From positions 85,449,015-85,513,014 of the forward strand of contig OX578144.1 of NCBI GenBank assembly GCA_951213105.1: a stretch of DNA of 64,000 nt. The letters are read 5' to 3'. The DNA comes from Amaurobius ferox (Eukaryota; Arthropoda; Arachnida; Araneae; Amaurobiidae). Both the position numbers and the translations under genes were made by a program. Of this stretch, positions 10,056-22,232 are shown in pieces; position 1 is the stretch's first letter, and each line of letters opens with the position of its first letter. Below the pieces are notes generated by a model that saw only the letters and a program-made list of their open reading frames with translations, searched no databases and was not told the DNA's origin.

Positions 10056-12540
10056 TGTTGAATATTTTTTCAAGCCTTTGTTTAAGCATAACTTTACTAT
10101 TACTCATTTCTTTTCTTTTTGCATCTCATTATATACAGGTATATGGACGCAAAAATAATATTATACGCAAATGTATTATGGTTTAATATTTATCCGTGAG
10201 AGATAGTTCTGAATTTAAAATACACTTCAATTTTTTATGAAAATTAATGCTAAATACATTGCATTTCCTGATTTTACTTCTACCCGTCAATATGGCGGCT
10301 TCGGACTTTATAGGTAGTAAAGAAATTCGAGCTTTCTAGTGTTAAGGGAATTTAAAATTTTGGATCGCACTAAGAACAATATGGTTAAATTAATAAAAAA
10401 TCGAAGTATCTTTAAAAATAAAATTCCATTGGACCTATTTGGTCAAAAGATACTTTATCTACAGACCGTCACATAAATATGCTAAAGTATCGCCCCCAAC
10501 AAACTATTGGTTCAACTTCAAAGATGCTTTAAAATTCAAAATCCGTCAATATTACGAATATCTGGTGCCGTTCAGGATAATACTAAAATAAAATCAACGC
10601 GAAACAAAAGCTGAATTGTTTAGCTCTTTATAGAGTTTAACAAACTAGTGAAAAATGTATATAAATCCGTGGAGCCTTTTTTTAGTTAGAGACCGTAACA
10701 GCCAGACAGAAATGAGTTTTTAAATGTTGTCAAATCGCACATTGCTGTAGAGTGACAAAACTTTCATCAGAATATTCTTTGCAATTCATCTCATTGCCTT
10801 GAAAAATTATCAAAATGCATCTTTTGGTTCAGTAGATTTTTAAATTAGTGTGTTTTATAGTTTGCAACTTTATGTATTAGATTATATCGATTTAAAAAAT
10901 ATAAAATTACATCTCTCTAGTTAATTCAAGGTATGTTTTTATAGGAGTAGTGCAGCTGCCAGTATGGCCGGGCTACAGCTTTGATGACCATACTTTCTGG
11001 AAGAAAATATGGCATAAATTTTGGCGCATTTGTGTGCAATGAGATTATGAAATTAGTTTGTGATTGGGGAGGGAGGAGTTCTACAAAATCTACGGAAAGA
11101 TAATGTTTTACCTGCTGAAATAAAGTGCATAATTATTTTTTGTACAACCCTATTGTGTGGGGCTTTTTCTTTAGCTTTAATTGCACAATTTTTTTAACTT
11201 CATGCACTTCATATCTGACAGCCGGTTCTCATTTCCATACACCAGGGGGCGTCTGGAGGTTTTGAGAGAGGTTCGGAACAATTTTAAAAAGATTGAAAAA
11301 TACATATAAATAATAAAAAATAAAACAAATTATATAAGTAGTAAATATACTTTTTTAATTGTAGTATTGAATTAAAATTGATTGGCATTAACATAATAAG
11401 CATTAAAAATGGATACTTTTAATGTTTTACAGACGGATAGATTTTTTTAAGAGAACGTGATAAGATATCAGAAATCATAAAATTGTAGACAATTTGTCCC
11501 ATACTTGAATTTGTGTAGATGCAAGCTATCAGAGTTTCAAATTTAAGTTGCGTTTTTTCACCTATCCAAAAATTATTTATGTCTGAAATAATTTCTCATT
11601 TTGATCTTTTGCTCTATCCTTCATGAAAATAAAGGAAACATTTAAATTTTGGAAAAATAAATAAATTCAAAGGGAATCTACCGTATGGTCACCGTAAATA
11701 TTGCAAATACTTTTTTACCTTGGATCAAGTCTACGGATTTATCTTCTTAGCTAAAATAATGGATGGTCGTGGTCAGAGATTGGAAATAAGAATATAATCG
11801 TGGTCAGAGATTGGACTAAAATAAAGGAAGGTCGTTCAGCCATTTTCCGATGCATAAGAATGCAAGATAAGTTTATTATTTATATGAACAGATTGGTGAA
11901 AGCAGTAAAATAATTAGTTGAAATTCTGAGGGTCTAGGGTTGCTTCCCTGCTTTGGTGAAGTAAGATTTTGAGACAAAATTTTTCTTGCAATAAGTTACA
12001 AGTTATTGACGTTTTTCATAAACTTTTTATGTTGTCCGGGACCCTAAGCATTTCGAACTCATGTGTAATGCATCCTTTTGCTCCCTCCCTGCGATTGGCG
12101 GCTCTGGTGTATGTAGTCGTATTAGTAAATTAACAGTGCTTAATGGCACAATAATGTTACTAACTGTGAGATCAAAAATAAAGACCAGAGATATCATAAA
12201 TTAGAACATTACAACGAGAACTGAAATACTTAGATTGATAATGCTACTAACAATGTTTCTAGAACTATCACTTATTGTGCTACTAACCGTGTTAGTAGCA
12301 CAATAGTGATACTAACTGTGAGATAAATAAAGATCAGAAGTATCATAAATTAGAACATTAAAACGACAATTTGAATTGAGTGGTGAATTGAGCTGTATAA
12401 TAAGTCAAACTGAAAGTACTTTACAGCTTAGTTTCTGAACTAAAGTTAACAAAATCTGTACTTTAGCCCTATCTATCCAGTTTGTGATAGTTTAGTACAG
12501 ACATTTATACATATAATAACTTATTTATCTTTATATTTAT
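10056..12540. other. AT-rich intergenic DNA, no gene seen
   Basis: No ORF above 60 codons and no recognisable family for about 2.5 kb, except the tandem pair at 12147-12370. Short unrelated features include CCGTCAATATGGCGGC near 10285 and ACACCAGGGGGCGTCTGGAG near 11240. Confidence 0.4.
12147..12370 (+). repeat. tandem duplication, period about 152 bp
   Basis: CACAATAATGTTACTAACTG at 12147 and CACAATAGTGATACTAACTG at 12299 each lead into a GTGAGAT block, then an AAATAAAGAYCAGA block, TATCATAAATTAGAACATTA and AACGA. The two copies are about 90% alike by eye. The middle contains CTACTAACCGTGTTAGTAGC, a near-perfect palindrome. Confidence 0.6.
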
Positions 12541-12614
12541 GCTTGGTTTTTCATCTTTTCGGCACGTTTGAAGCTGACAGCTGTCATCATAATACATAAT
12601 TCATCATCAATGCA
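12541..12614 (-). repeat. family F short repeat, copy 2
   Basis: On the minus strand: GATGATGAATTATGTATTAT, GACAGCTGTCAGCTTCAA, AAAAGATGAAAAACCAAGCA. The same blocks in the same order lie at 26448-26543 and 5284-5345. Confidence 0.5.
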
Positions 12615-12783
12615 TGGGAGTCTTCTACAAAGCACTGCACTTCTGAAAAGTGGTAAACTGTTATATTATTTCTGGATTTATGTGGCAGATAAAATTATCA
12701 CAATATTATAATACACTTTGGAATTCTTGTAAAATGCTTCTTGTCAAGTATGATATTTATCAGTATAATAATTGAGATTCATT

Positions 12784-12830
12784 TTTAACACTTTACTACA
12801 AAGTTGAAAAGTGTTTATGACTTTGTTCAT

Positions 12831-12888
<58 letters not shown>

Positions 12889-13200
12889 CGTTAGCACGAT
12901 AACTGCCGTAAAAATGAGTTTATCAAAATGAAATTTTAGTATGTTGTTCAGACGGTCTGTAGGACCTATGGGAATATAAATAAATAATATCACCCAATTA
13001 GTTTTTTATTGAACCCGGGTTGAAAAAATGAAATACATTAAACCCTATGGGACCTAATTTTTCAAACATTTTTTAAGTAAATTTAAAATTCACGAATTGC
13101 TTCGAAATTTTTAGGAAATATTCACATTATCCCATAGAATATATAAAAAAAAAATTCAGTAAAATATGTTAAGTAGTTTTTTAATTAAAAAAATTATTTA
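12784..13200 (+). mobile_element. family B repeat, copy B2, first part
   Basis: Starts AACACTTTACTACAAAGTTG then AAAAGTGTTTATGACTTTG, with a (CTGT)n array at about 12833-12887, TTAGCACGATAACTGCCGTA and CCTATGGGAATATAAATAAA. The B sequence stops matching near 13195 and resumes about 14440, after an unrelated 390 bp and an inserted family A copy. Confidence 0.65.
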
Positions 13201-13590
13201 ATATAGGGAAAAAAACAAATTCAATTAAATTCTGACTTTGGGATATCTTCCAGAAAGAAAAGAGAGAGATATTATATAATAAATATCTCTCCATTTGTTT
13301 AAACGTTTTGCATATGGGAGTGGCTTCATATTTTAAATTAAATTTGGTAGATAACAATTTTTCATTTTTTTTAAATTTTATATAACTCTTCTTGATAAAT
13401 TTAATTGATGGCATTTTAAATGCACTTTCCTACGTCCTAGAGAGTTAAAATTTGGTACACAGCTTAAATTTGTTGAACATTTTATTCGACAAAAATTTGA
13501 TGGATCTTTAAATATAGATCATACATTTTTTTCGAAATGGCCTGAAAATAATCCCCGTTCACTTCTATAAATCATTGGTGTAATATTGTT
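13201..13590. other. unclassified AT-rich segment inside copy B2
   Basis: About 390 bp that the other B copies lack. It contains GAGAGATATTATATAATAAA with TATCTCTCC, an inverted repeat. The 77-codon minus ORF here is AT-rich and matches nothing known. Confidence 0.3.
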
Positions 13591-13591
13591 A

Positions 13592-14405
13592 AAAATTCTG
13601 ATGTGGACAGCACATGTCTTTCCCTGCAGACTCATATTCGTTCTCTTTATTTATTCAATGATAATTTTAGTTTATCTGCACAACATAAGTATTTTAAATG
13701 ACATTGAATTTACACGTTAAACTTAAATTTGGTTCTCATTTGATAGCTGGACTTATTGTCAAAGGTGGCGTAGCGAAAACGAGAAAAAACTAGAATATCT
13801 CAAGAACGGCTAGTCCTAGAGTAATGGGGTTAGTCTTATTCTTTTTGTTGTCAAAAATCACGTATAAAATAGGAATTTAATTTATATAATTGAGCTCACA
13901 TAGTCTTTTATTTTTATATATAGCGATTTTCGCAAAAATAGCCCGTTCCTTTTTCCCGAATCGTACTAGAATAACCTACAAATGATTTATATACAAAATT
14001 TTGTTAAATTTGTTATATAAATCACTTGTAGGTTATTGAAATATTATACTCCAAATTTTGTTAAATTTGGTTCATTAGTTTTTAGCTAGAGTGGATAAAG
14101 GCAATTTCTGCGGCCATTTCGCAAAGAAGGCAGATTCTTTTATTGCGAATCGTACTATAATCTAATGAACATCAGGATTTCCCACAAAAAACATACCTAC
14201 CAAATTGTATGAAATTCGGTCCATTAGTTTTTCAATTAGAGTGGATGTAATATCCACACAGACACACAGAAACATACACAGATACACCCTTACACACACA
14301 GACGTCTTCCTAAAAGTAGTTTTTTCGTGTTCTAGAAATTCCAAAACGTGTAGATCCTTTGAAAATTCGAGTTCCGATCTTCGGCACGATTCCAATACTT
14401 TGAGT
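13592..14405 (-). mobile_element. family A repeat, copy A7 (nested in B2)
   Basis: Reverse family A copy: ATTCTGATGTGGACAGCACA then TGTCTTTCCCTGCAGACTC at the start, AATATCTCAAGAACGGCTAG, GTGGATAAAGGCAATTT, a CACACAGACGTC block, and CGGCACGATTCCAATACTTT at the end, where the hairpin is truncated. Family B sequence lies on both sides, so A7 entered B2. Confidence 0.65.
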
Positions 14406-14439
14406 ACATACACATACACATATATATTATCTGTGTATT

Positions 14440-14862
14440 ATCTGTGTATCTAAATTCCGTGCCTATGCAATTACAATAGTTGTGATTTTAAATGATCCCT
14501 AAACTTTTATTATTTCTTCAAGGAAGCCTAATTTTAACATATGCAGAATGCAAATATCTCAAGCGATTGTAAGATGAATTACATAAGAATTGCTGAATTT
14601 TTTTCACACAAAATTATTTAGCTCTGGAGTCTGAAATACAAGTTATATGAATGAAATATTCATTGATTTTGCATAAAGAATCAGATGATTTATATTTCGA
14701 TACAGTTTTAAATATTTAAGTATAATAAATTACTGTAGTACTGTGATAATGTAAAAGATATTACCACTGAATGAATCACATTTTAGAAATTTTTAAATGA
14801 AATTACATTTCAGTTGGAAAGTGTTTCATAATCAATGCTTATGCATGATTGATCTTTCTTGT
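14440..14862 (+). mobile_element. family B repeat, copy B2, second part
   Basis: Matches the 3' third of B1 and B4: AAATTCCGTGCCTATGCAAT, AAGAATTGCTGAATTTTTT, ATGAATGAAATATTCATTGA, then TTGGAAAGTGTTTCATAATC, AATGCTTATGCATGATTGAT and CTTTCTTG at the end. Confidence 0.6.
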
Positions 14863-15893
14863 TATATATGAAATTATTTGGCATTTTGGTTTTTCATAAA
14901 AAGAAATTCCCTATTAGTGAGGTGACGTAAGTTGGTAATATAACCCGTGTAAACTTTTAAATATAAAATGTTGAATTTTATTAGACTATTATAGCAGTTA
15001 GAAGTTTATTTTACTTTCTCGAAACTCGATCTTGATACTAAAAATATTAATATCCTTGAGCATTAAACAATATGGAACTTGAAAATGATTAAAAGCATAG
15101 ATAGGGAAAAATTCTATAAATAGGGAAAATTACATATATACATAGGGAATACATTTATACATGGGAAATAAAAGTAACGTTTTTACTCACAAATTAAAAT
15201 ATAATGCAGTGTACAGCCATTTCAAGTATGTGATAGATGCCATTTGTAAGAGCTTATAAAAATATAAAACCCGAAATCTAAAAAGACTACAAATTATTTT
15301 GTAATGTGGGTGGGATATGGCGTGGGATACAACGTAGTGCCACCATATTGTTAAGAATTCATACAATATGGATGTAATTATTATTTTAATTTTATTTAAA
15401 AAACTATTTAATATATTTTGATGTATCTTTTTCATATGTTTTAAGTGATTAATATGCGAATTTTAACTCAGCTTAAAAAATGTTTGAAAAATTAAGTCCC
15501 GTTGGAAAGTATTACAAACATACATTATCCAAATGATATTTTCCCCTCAAATTTATTTTAAGAAAATTATATCCTGTTGCTCAGCAATGTGTTTAAATCC
15601 AATATGTTTATACAGAAACTGATTTTTATTAAATCTTTACAGTTTTAAATAATAAGGAAATGTATATAAAACTAATTTTATCGGAATTACATTTTTTAGT
15701 GGATACTATCTGTTGCGGCTTTCGTAATTAAAGATTACGGAAATTACTGATATTTTCCATTTCTCTACGTCGTCTGCTTTATTTTAGAAATACTTTTTAA
15801 ACTCAATTGTATGTAATTAATTGTCGAAAGAGAATAAAATCGGTACGGGTATATACTCTAATACAATTTCAGCGCTTTCATTTTGGCATATAT
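14863..15893. other. AT-rich intergenic DNA, no gene seen
   Basis: No recognisable gene. An ATAGGGAAAA/TACATAGGGAATAC-type short repetition occurs around 15100-15165. The 82-codon ORF at 15187-15435 (minus) is leucine/isoleucine-rich low-complexity sequence and I do not support it. Confidence 0.4.
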
Positions 15894-16293
15894 TGTTGCG
15901 AGGGCCAGGGAAAAAATCACAATCCAATGTAGCTCGTTCAAAATCCAGACCACTCGACTCACCCTGAGGCATGAGCAGCAGTTTGAGTGGTCGGACCAAT
16001 GTAGCTCGTGTCACATCAATTTGTCACCCCCCCCCCCTGCAGCGGAGGGATGAATCCTTTTATAGTTTCTGTAGAAACTTCTGGGAATTTCTATATCTCA
16101 AAGAATAATCGTTCTATCGAGATGCTTTTGGAAGATTCAGGAAGGCGACAGATGTAGTCAAATCTGGAAACCCTTTTTTTAACTGGGAAACCCTGGCATC
16201 CCTAGCCTTACGTCCTCCTCACATCATGGTGACGTCACGAACTGCAAGGCGAAAGAGGAGGCACCAAAGAGGGAATATTGTGCGCTCGCAACA
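15894..16293 (-). mobile_element. Ty3/Gypsy-type long terminal repeat (3' LTR)
   Basis: About 400 bp bounded by TGTTGCGAG and CTCGCAACA, giving the TG...CA ends and short inverted termini expected of an LTR. It lies directly downstream (minus strand) of a polypurine tract and an integrase end, so it is read as the 3' LTR. It contains a C13 run at 16026-16038 and is GC-richer than its surroundings. The 5' LTR is not in this window, so this is a truncated insertion. Confidence 0.7.
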
Positions 16294-16306
16294 CTGCCCC
16301 TCCTTA
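16294..16306 (-). promoter_or_regulatory. polypurine tract
   Basis: On the minus strand, AAGGAGGGGCAG immediately precedes the LTR start TGTTGCGAG. This is where a polypurine tract primes plus-strand DNA synthesis in LTR retroelements. Confidence 0.65.
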
Positions 16307-16710
16307 AGCCTGCAGGACTCGGGCAGTATCAATCTCCTGTTGTCCAAAATATCGGGCCAAGCTCTCACCATGGATAACTTTTAACTTAGCTGAATAAGAT
16401 TTCTGGATTCGATAAAAGACACAGCTTTTTTTTGTTGATGACGTAGAGTCCTTTCCCGTTGTGCTGTAGTTTTTGCGAAAATCCTGGTCGTCGCCAAGTG
16501 TTGAACAACCACACTTTGTCGCCTTTCTGGAATCGAGCTGTATTAGCTTTAGCATCTTTATTCTATCGGTAGTAATGTTGATCCGCTCACGAGCGAAATA
16601 ATGAAACTTCTCCAACCGTGCCTACGGATCTTGAGCATATTCATCAGGCGATGAAGGATCATCACATGGTCTTCCAAACATTTGACCATATGGTAGTCTT
16701 ATATCCCGGC
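16304..16710 (-). pseudogene. Ty3/Gypsy pol fragment: integrase C-terminal region
   Basis: The longest open piece (16304-16615, 103 codons) contains FARERINI near the start and VFYRIQKSYSAKLKVIHGES, LARYFG near its end. That is the stretch after the integrase core in Ty3/Gypsy pol, where family members carry a basic 'YRIQ...KxKVVH..RL.PY' tail. Upstream, 16620-16710 translates in pieces resembling 'RLPYGQMFGRP' and 'SSPDEY', also typical of this region. A frame change in the middle (the LDSRKATKCGCST part, against a GDKVWL-type motif) and a stop upstream mark it as broken. RT, RNase H and the catalytic core are absent. Confidence 0.65.
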
Positions 16711-17989
16711 GGAACAGGATTTTTGTGATCTAATTTCATATTTTTGGTGAATTTGTTCGCGAACGGGACCAGGGTGTTTTATTCTTTAGATTTGCCCGTG
16801 AAGACAATTTTGTATATCGTGAACGGAGATTCTCGTACTTCTCTTCAGAAGAATTAATTTAAATATTTTAACAGATTGTTTGCGAATTTTAGGTTTCTTT
16901 ATATTATATATGTTTGTGAAGTCTTATATATGGCTGCGGGCATTGTTATGAACATGTAAATTGAAGACTATTTTGAGAACTGAAAGGGAAAACACCTTAA
17001 CAAGCAGTCATTATTTTTAAGTCACTGTAGGGTTGCGATATTTGAACACTCGGAGCAGCGTTACCAGATTTGGCGATATATTGCCAACTTGGCAACTTTT
17101 AAAATGTACATCCACGCGAGAACACAAACGATTTCAGTGGATATGCCGTAAGAGTATATTAGTGGCACCTAACTGAAATATAATCTACTATTTCAATTTG
17201 TAGGTACTTTATAGTATTTTAAAATTTAATATACGCAATTTTTCGATCACCTGTATAACGCTGCCATAATCTTTTCATGAAATGCGATAACAGGATCCGT
17301 ATAACAGAGATAAAATATTCCATTTGGGAGTGCTCGAATGATTCTCCCCTTTCAGCAGCCCTTTTTTATATGGTAGTGAATAGTGAATATGTTCTCATTG
17401 AAGTGGAGTGGGTAATAAATCGTAAGCATATATTTCAATTTGCTCAAATTCCTCTCACGCTTTTAAGAAGAAATGCGAGTCTTCGATTGGATCTAGTGTC
17501 ACGTGCATTAAAGAATTTGAAGATCACGCGAACAATGTAAAATTCATGAGGTGTAGATACAGAATTATTCAGGAGGCTCTAAACATGAACTGAAATATCG
17601 TATTTGTGTTCATCTTCCTACATTTTACGTATTTTTATTTAACACTTTTCATTCTTCGTAATAAGTATTTTGTGTTAGAATGAACTAAGATACTCGACAG
17701 TGTTCAGTGTTTCTATCAGTCATGCTTTCAGGGGGGTGGATTCGAAGTCCCCCTGGAGACAATTATTCACCTGTCAGCAGGATACATTTTATTTTAACCT
17801 GGCGTCTATTTCTGCGACAGCATTTAGATATAATTATATAGGGAAAATAGAAAACTTGTCCCCTAAAGTTTCATTTGGCCACCGACCAAAAGTCCTGAAG
17901 AAGACAACTGAAAAAGAAACAGTAATAGTTTTGATCCTCAAACTTCTTTTCAATTCTTATGAATCCTGCGATGAATATGCTAGAATCAT
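16711..17989. other. intergenic DNA, no gene recognised
   Basis: Contains an 87-codon ORF (17277-17540, plus) that I do not recognise, and the start of a 166-codon open frame (17700-18200) that runs into a SINE, so it is unlikely to be a gene. GGCGATATATTGCCAACTTG near 17072 echoes the GCCAA-rich block of family C. Confidence 0.35.
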
Positions 17990-18205
17990 AAGAAAGGGGT
18001 GGGATAAATCAGTGGTTAAGGTACGGGGATCGGACTCTCAGGATCTGAATTTAATTCCCGTTTCTACTCAAACTGTCCCCATGTTCACTCGGAGTGAGGG
18101 CACTTTATATATGTGGGTCCTTAAGTCCTTCCGGGAGGTTGGTGGTAGGAGAAATAGAGATCGGTCCCTGCGAATGCCGCTCCCACTGGAAGCTCACTAA
18201 CAATT
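17990..18205 (+). mobile_element. tRNA-derived SINE, family S1 copy 2
   Basis: An A-box-like AAATCAGTGGTTAAGGTAC at 18006-18024 and a B-box-like CTGAATTTAATTCCC at 18045-18059 are followed by ATGTTCACTCGGAGTGAGGG, TATATGTGGGTCC and GGAGGTTGGTGGTAGGAG. These match the block order of 3965-4205. The 166-codon ORF across it is an accident of the SINE. Confidence 0.6.
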
Positions 18206-18387
18206 TCCGCTTACAATTTTCTCTTTTGTTGAATTTCTATTCAAAAACTTTTTTTTACCTAAAACATTTATTTCTCAAGATTGGTTATAGATATAGCTTG
18301 ATGACTGTTATGCATTTAAACTCAGATTCCACGGGGCTTAGGGGATTCACTAAGGATAGGGTAGGGGTTTCATGAATCTATGTTCGG

Positions 18388-18458
18388 TTCTATAGATGCC
18401 TGACGAGGGCATCCACAAAGGGCATTCTGGAAACCGCCACTTTCGGTCTCCTAGAATA
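18388..18458 (+). ncRNA. hammerhead-ribozyme-like motif
   Basis: CTGACGA at 18400-18406, an imperfect stem II with wobble pairs (AGGGCATCC with GGGCATTCT), GAAA at 18430-18433, a four-pair stem III (ACCG/CGGT) with a seven-base loop, then a C at the expected cleavage position. Distal stem I pairs are TTCTA with TAGAA. Non-canonical points are the extra G before GAAA and the weak stem II. Motif only; activity is unknown. Confidence 0.45.
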
Positions 18459-19124
18459 TGTGTATGCCTGTATGAAATAAGTAAATTAAAGAGAATGAAA
18501 ATGGTTAATAGTACAAGCAAAAATAAAGTGTATAAACCATTTGTCATCATATGAAAGATACTTCATCAAATTATAGTTTTGTTTTTGCGAAAATGTCATG
18601 TCCTGTATTAACACTTTACATACCTTTATATACACTCTAATAGGAAGAATACATGACTATACATGAAAAAGAAGAATGGTTACACAACTATACCCTGAAT
18701 TTCGTTATAATTTCTTTGTCACAGTTTATGCTCTTCAAAATATTTGACACAATGAGGTTTTATTAAATTTAGAGTTTAAATAAATTTGTTCACTTCGTGG
18801 TATTGCTAGCAGTAATGTTCAAAATCAATTTTAGTAACAATATTAGTTAAATACTTAGCATTTCATAAGGTGCATTAGTGTGGATGGATAGTGCCAATGA
18901 CGTAGTACCATTGATGAGTTAAAAATTAGGCTCTACACTAGCTTTAGTAATCTTAAGCGGATCATGCTGCCACGTTTCAGACGCAGCCTCCTCCTGAAAA
19001 ATCACAATGTTTGGGGACATATTAGACCTGGGATTCATTTCCCCAACTCAGTTGCCTTTTGCAAATTTAAATGACTAAATTCAATTAATATCCCCCGGAC
19101 AACCTCGAGTACTGGTGTAAAGTA
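18459..19124. other. intergenic DNA, no gene seen
   Basis: AT-rich, with no ORF of note and no repeat family recognised. Confidence 0.4.
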
Positions 19125-19200
19125 TCTTGCTGCCTCGACTGGGAATCGAACCACGGTTCTTCGTACTAAGCAGCCGATGCTACTGGAACTGAATTACAAG
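19125..19200 (-). mobile_element. tRNA-like sequence (SINE head)
   Basis: On the minus strand, AATTCAGTTCCAGTAGCATC resembles an A-box arm and GTGGTTCGATTCCCAG is a good B-box/T-arm. No acceptor stem pairing is evident, so I read it as tRNA-derived rather than a tRNA gene. Confidence 0.4.
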
Positions 19201-19353
19201 TTCTTATAGTGGAAGTGGACTCTGCATTTGCCAACCTCTAATATCAGAATGACGTGTAACTGGCAATTTGGCTGACCGCCTCCTGCTATTTTTGCCATAG
19301 TTTAGCCTCCTGTGCTATTTTTATCTTCCATGTTAGTTTCCTCCGTGGTATTT

Positions 19354-19731
19354 CCCTCACAGCAAAGATTATTACATGTGTGACAGTGACGTTGTAGTCA
19401 CGTGACACCTGAGTCACAATGTGACATCATATTTGTGACTTCTATGCGACGTCTCGTATTAATAACTTTGTAACTTCATTGTGACTATATTCTGTGGCGT
19501 TTTCACAATTTAATTAACACGTAACAATGTGACGACATTACAATGGCAATTATAATTTGACGTCACAAACAAGTTAATATGTGACGTCACAAACGACCAT
19601 GAAAATGACCAAAATGACTGTGCTGTGACCTCAATATGACATTGCTGAGACGTACTACGACCTCCAGTGACGTCCCAAAGTCACAGTGTGATGTAAATAT
19701 TACGTCACTGTGAAAAAAATTGCTGTTAGGG
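19354..19731. mobile_element. TGAC-rich MITE candidate
   Basis: About 378 bp bounded by CCCTCACAGCAA and, inverted, CCCTAACAGCAA (11 of 12 match). The interior repeats GTGAC/GTCAC on both strands (TGACGTCAC, GTGACATCAT, GTCACAATGTGAC), so it is highly self-complementary. No ORF is present. It resembles a non-autonomous DNA transposon. No clear target duplication is seen at the flanks. Confidence 0.55.
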
Positions 19732-21918
19732 TTGTCTCCCGCTTTTGAAATCGACACTCAATATACCAGAGTCCACGGAAGCCGTGCTGATTGTACTAGG
19801 GCCACTTTCAGACCTCCAATATCTTTGCACTAACTTACAGGATTGATTTTTTCTGGTGCCATTGTCCAGAATCCTTCTACCCCAACCAGCATCAAAACAC
19901 GGATCATTGCACTGTCTATATGATGCTCTATCGTTATACAACTGTGGTGGAATTGCAATCTCTTGTAGTGGAAATGGAATCTGCAAGTGATGTGTGAAAA
20001 TGTACCTGTTCTTCATGTTAATTATTACGATAAGTTAATTAATAATTCAACAAAATGTAAACTAATTTATTACCGCAATTCAAAATACTCTACAATCCGG
20101 GTTACTAAGCTATAAGTACATCGAATATTTTAAAATTTAATTATAAATAATAAATACTAGTTTTTCATGCCCAAAGAATCTGCACTCTAGATATCTGAGG
20201 AATATTTAACTATTAGATTCTGAAAATAAATATTTCCTAATATACATGTTCTAGTCATAAGAATAAATTCAAAATATTTTATACTACCATAGCTATCGAA
20301 TTTAAAACCAGCCTAAACGTTTTTGTTTAAAGGCACAGGTGGGGAATTTTTAACACATTCGAATGGAATATTTGAACCTGATATAATAAACTATATCGAA
20401 TTACGCAAAAGTATAATGAAATCGTAGATAACACTTTCCAGAAAACTCACGAACATTGCGTCGCCTACGAGAGGTTTGGAATTCGGAAATGAGAGTTAGG
20501 AATATTTATTAACAATGAATTATGCATGACGTAGATGGATCACCAATATAAAAGCAAGATAAAATTTGAAGCCAGGATTAAATTTGGCAAAGATGACTCC
20601 TGTAATATACTCCTGTAATCAGAGCTGCTACAGACATTAAATCACACATTATGTAAATAATGTGTATATTCTTGTGTGGCATTTATGATAGAAACTTTGC
20701 CCCTATCATATATAGTATATAAATAGAAAGAGGGACGTGTTCACAAATCAAATTCTCAAATTTGACCAGATTTATATTCTGAATATTAATCGAATAAATT
20801 ATTTTCCGACAAATTATTTTCCAACTATTCAGCTGTCTGAAAATTAAATATGCATTGTAAAAATGTACTTTCTGTATTCCCCAAGAGATTAGGCCAGGAG
20901 GCAGATGAACGAAGGCTCCAAACTCTGTCGCATTTTGTTTAGTGGATTCGTGATTGGCAATACCCTTCTCAAAAAACTCCTTCTCACGGCTCATGGCCGC
21001 TCCTTCCCTTCCACTTGTAGCTCGTATATGCCTCAATTGTAAAATCGACAATAGCTCATAAAGCAGTATTAAATGCCTTGAGATGGAGACGTGTTTAGCT
21101 TAAGACAATGATACTTGCCTACCATGTTTTGGTCTCAGGGCCGAATTTTGTCACTGTTAAGATGGTGATTTTGCCTTCTCGATGCAACATTCTCAGACTA
21201 ATACAGAAATATTAATAAGAGGTTGAGATTATGTTTTTAGAACTTGATTTCAAACCAAATGATTTTTGAGATGCAGGGATATTTAAAAGGCCTTTACGTT
21301 CTGATATTACGAGACAAATTCTTAAAATACATGTGGGATAATATACGTGTAAAAAGTGAAAAATTTTTGATATTAAGAAAATGTTAAATATTAGATCAGA
21401 AAGTTGCATTACATTTCAGTGCCATTATAGTAAAGTTGCTACATTTAATATCTATTAGATTTTCAGAAGTTTAAGCTTTAAAAATTAAATATGCTAATCC
21501 ACATGACCTTAATATAGTTATCTTTCAAATTTTTGAAACAAAAATCATGAAACATTATCTTGTCATCATTAACACTTGAAATTTTACCTACCTTTTATTT
21601 TAACATCACGGCACCGTGGTGTTTATTGAAATTTAATGTTTCAAGTCGAATTTCGTTTTGTTCGAAATTTTTATTCCAAAATTTATATGGCAAATATATT
21701 AATTTCATCACTTAATTAATTTTTAAAGTTTAAACTTTTAAAAATGAAAAATGTAATTAATGGCGCAACTTTACTATAGTGATGCTGAAATTTATTGCAA
21801 CATTCAGATCTTATATTTAATATTTTCTTTGTATGAGAATAATATTAATTGATATTTTTACCTACATATTTTGAGCCGAATTCAAATTGCAATTGAGATG
21901 TCAGAAGTTTTCATTGGG

Positions 21919-21956
<38 letters not shown>

Positions 21957-22232
21957 AGGGAGGGGGGTGCTTTTAAATTTTTCGCTTAGTATTATAATTA
22001 TTTTATATAATTATAATTATTTTATACTTTTATCATTATAACTGTGTTACAAACGTCTGCAGTGGCCAAGTTTGAATAACAATCAGGTAGCTACTATTGC
22101 AGTACTTCTGAAAATAAACTTTGGTTGACAAGAAGATAATCACAAATATTTTAAATAAAGTATGCAGAATAATAATCTAAGCTTTCACTCCCCCTTAACT
22201 AGTTTTTTTTTCTAATACCGATACCTTAGTAC
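19732..22232. other. AT-rich intergenic DNA with (GT)n
   Basis: No supported gene. Two minus-strand ORFs (19726-20016, 96 codons; 20683-21051, 122 codons) match no family I know and have no homologous copy here. A (GT)n run lies at about 21921-21953. GGAATATTTATTAACAATGA at 20500 followed by ATTATGCATGACG is a partial family F-like block, shared with 36470-36520 inverted. Confidence 0.35.

Noticed and set aside
14162..14453. Overlapping ORFs on both strands of about 85 codons
   Set aside because: They translate the microsatellite and conserved blocks of family A copy A7 and recur in other A copies.
17700..18200. 166-codon plus-strand ORF
   Set aside because: Its second half coincides with a tRNA-derived SINE, the first half matches nothing I know, and no in-frame ATG context supports it.
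20683..21051. 122-codon minus-strand ORF
   Set aside because: No recognisable domain, AT-biased C-terminus and no supporting context; left as unexplained open frame.
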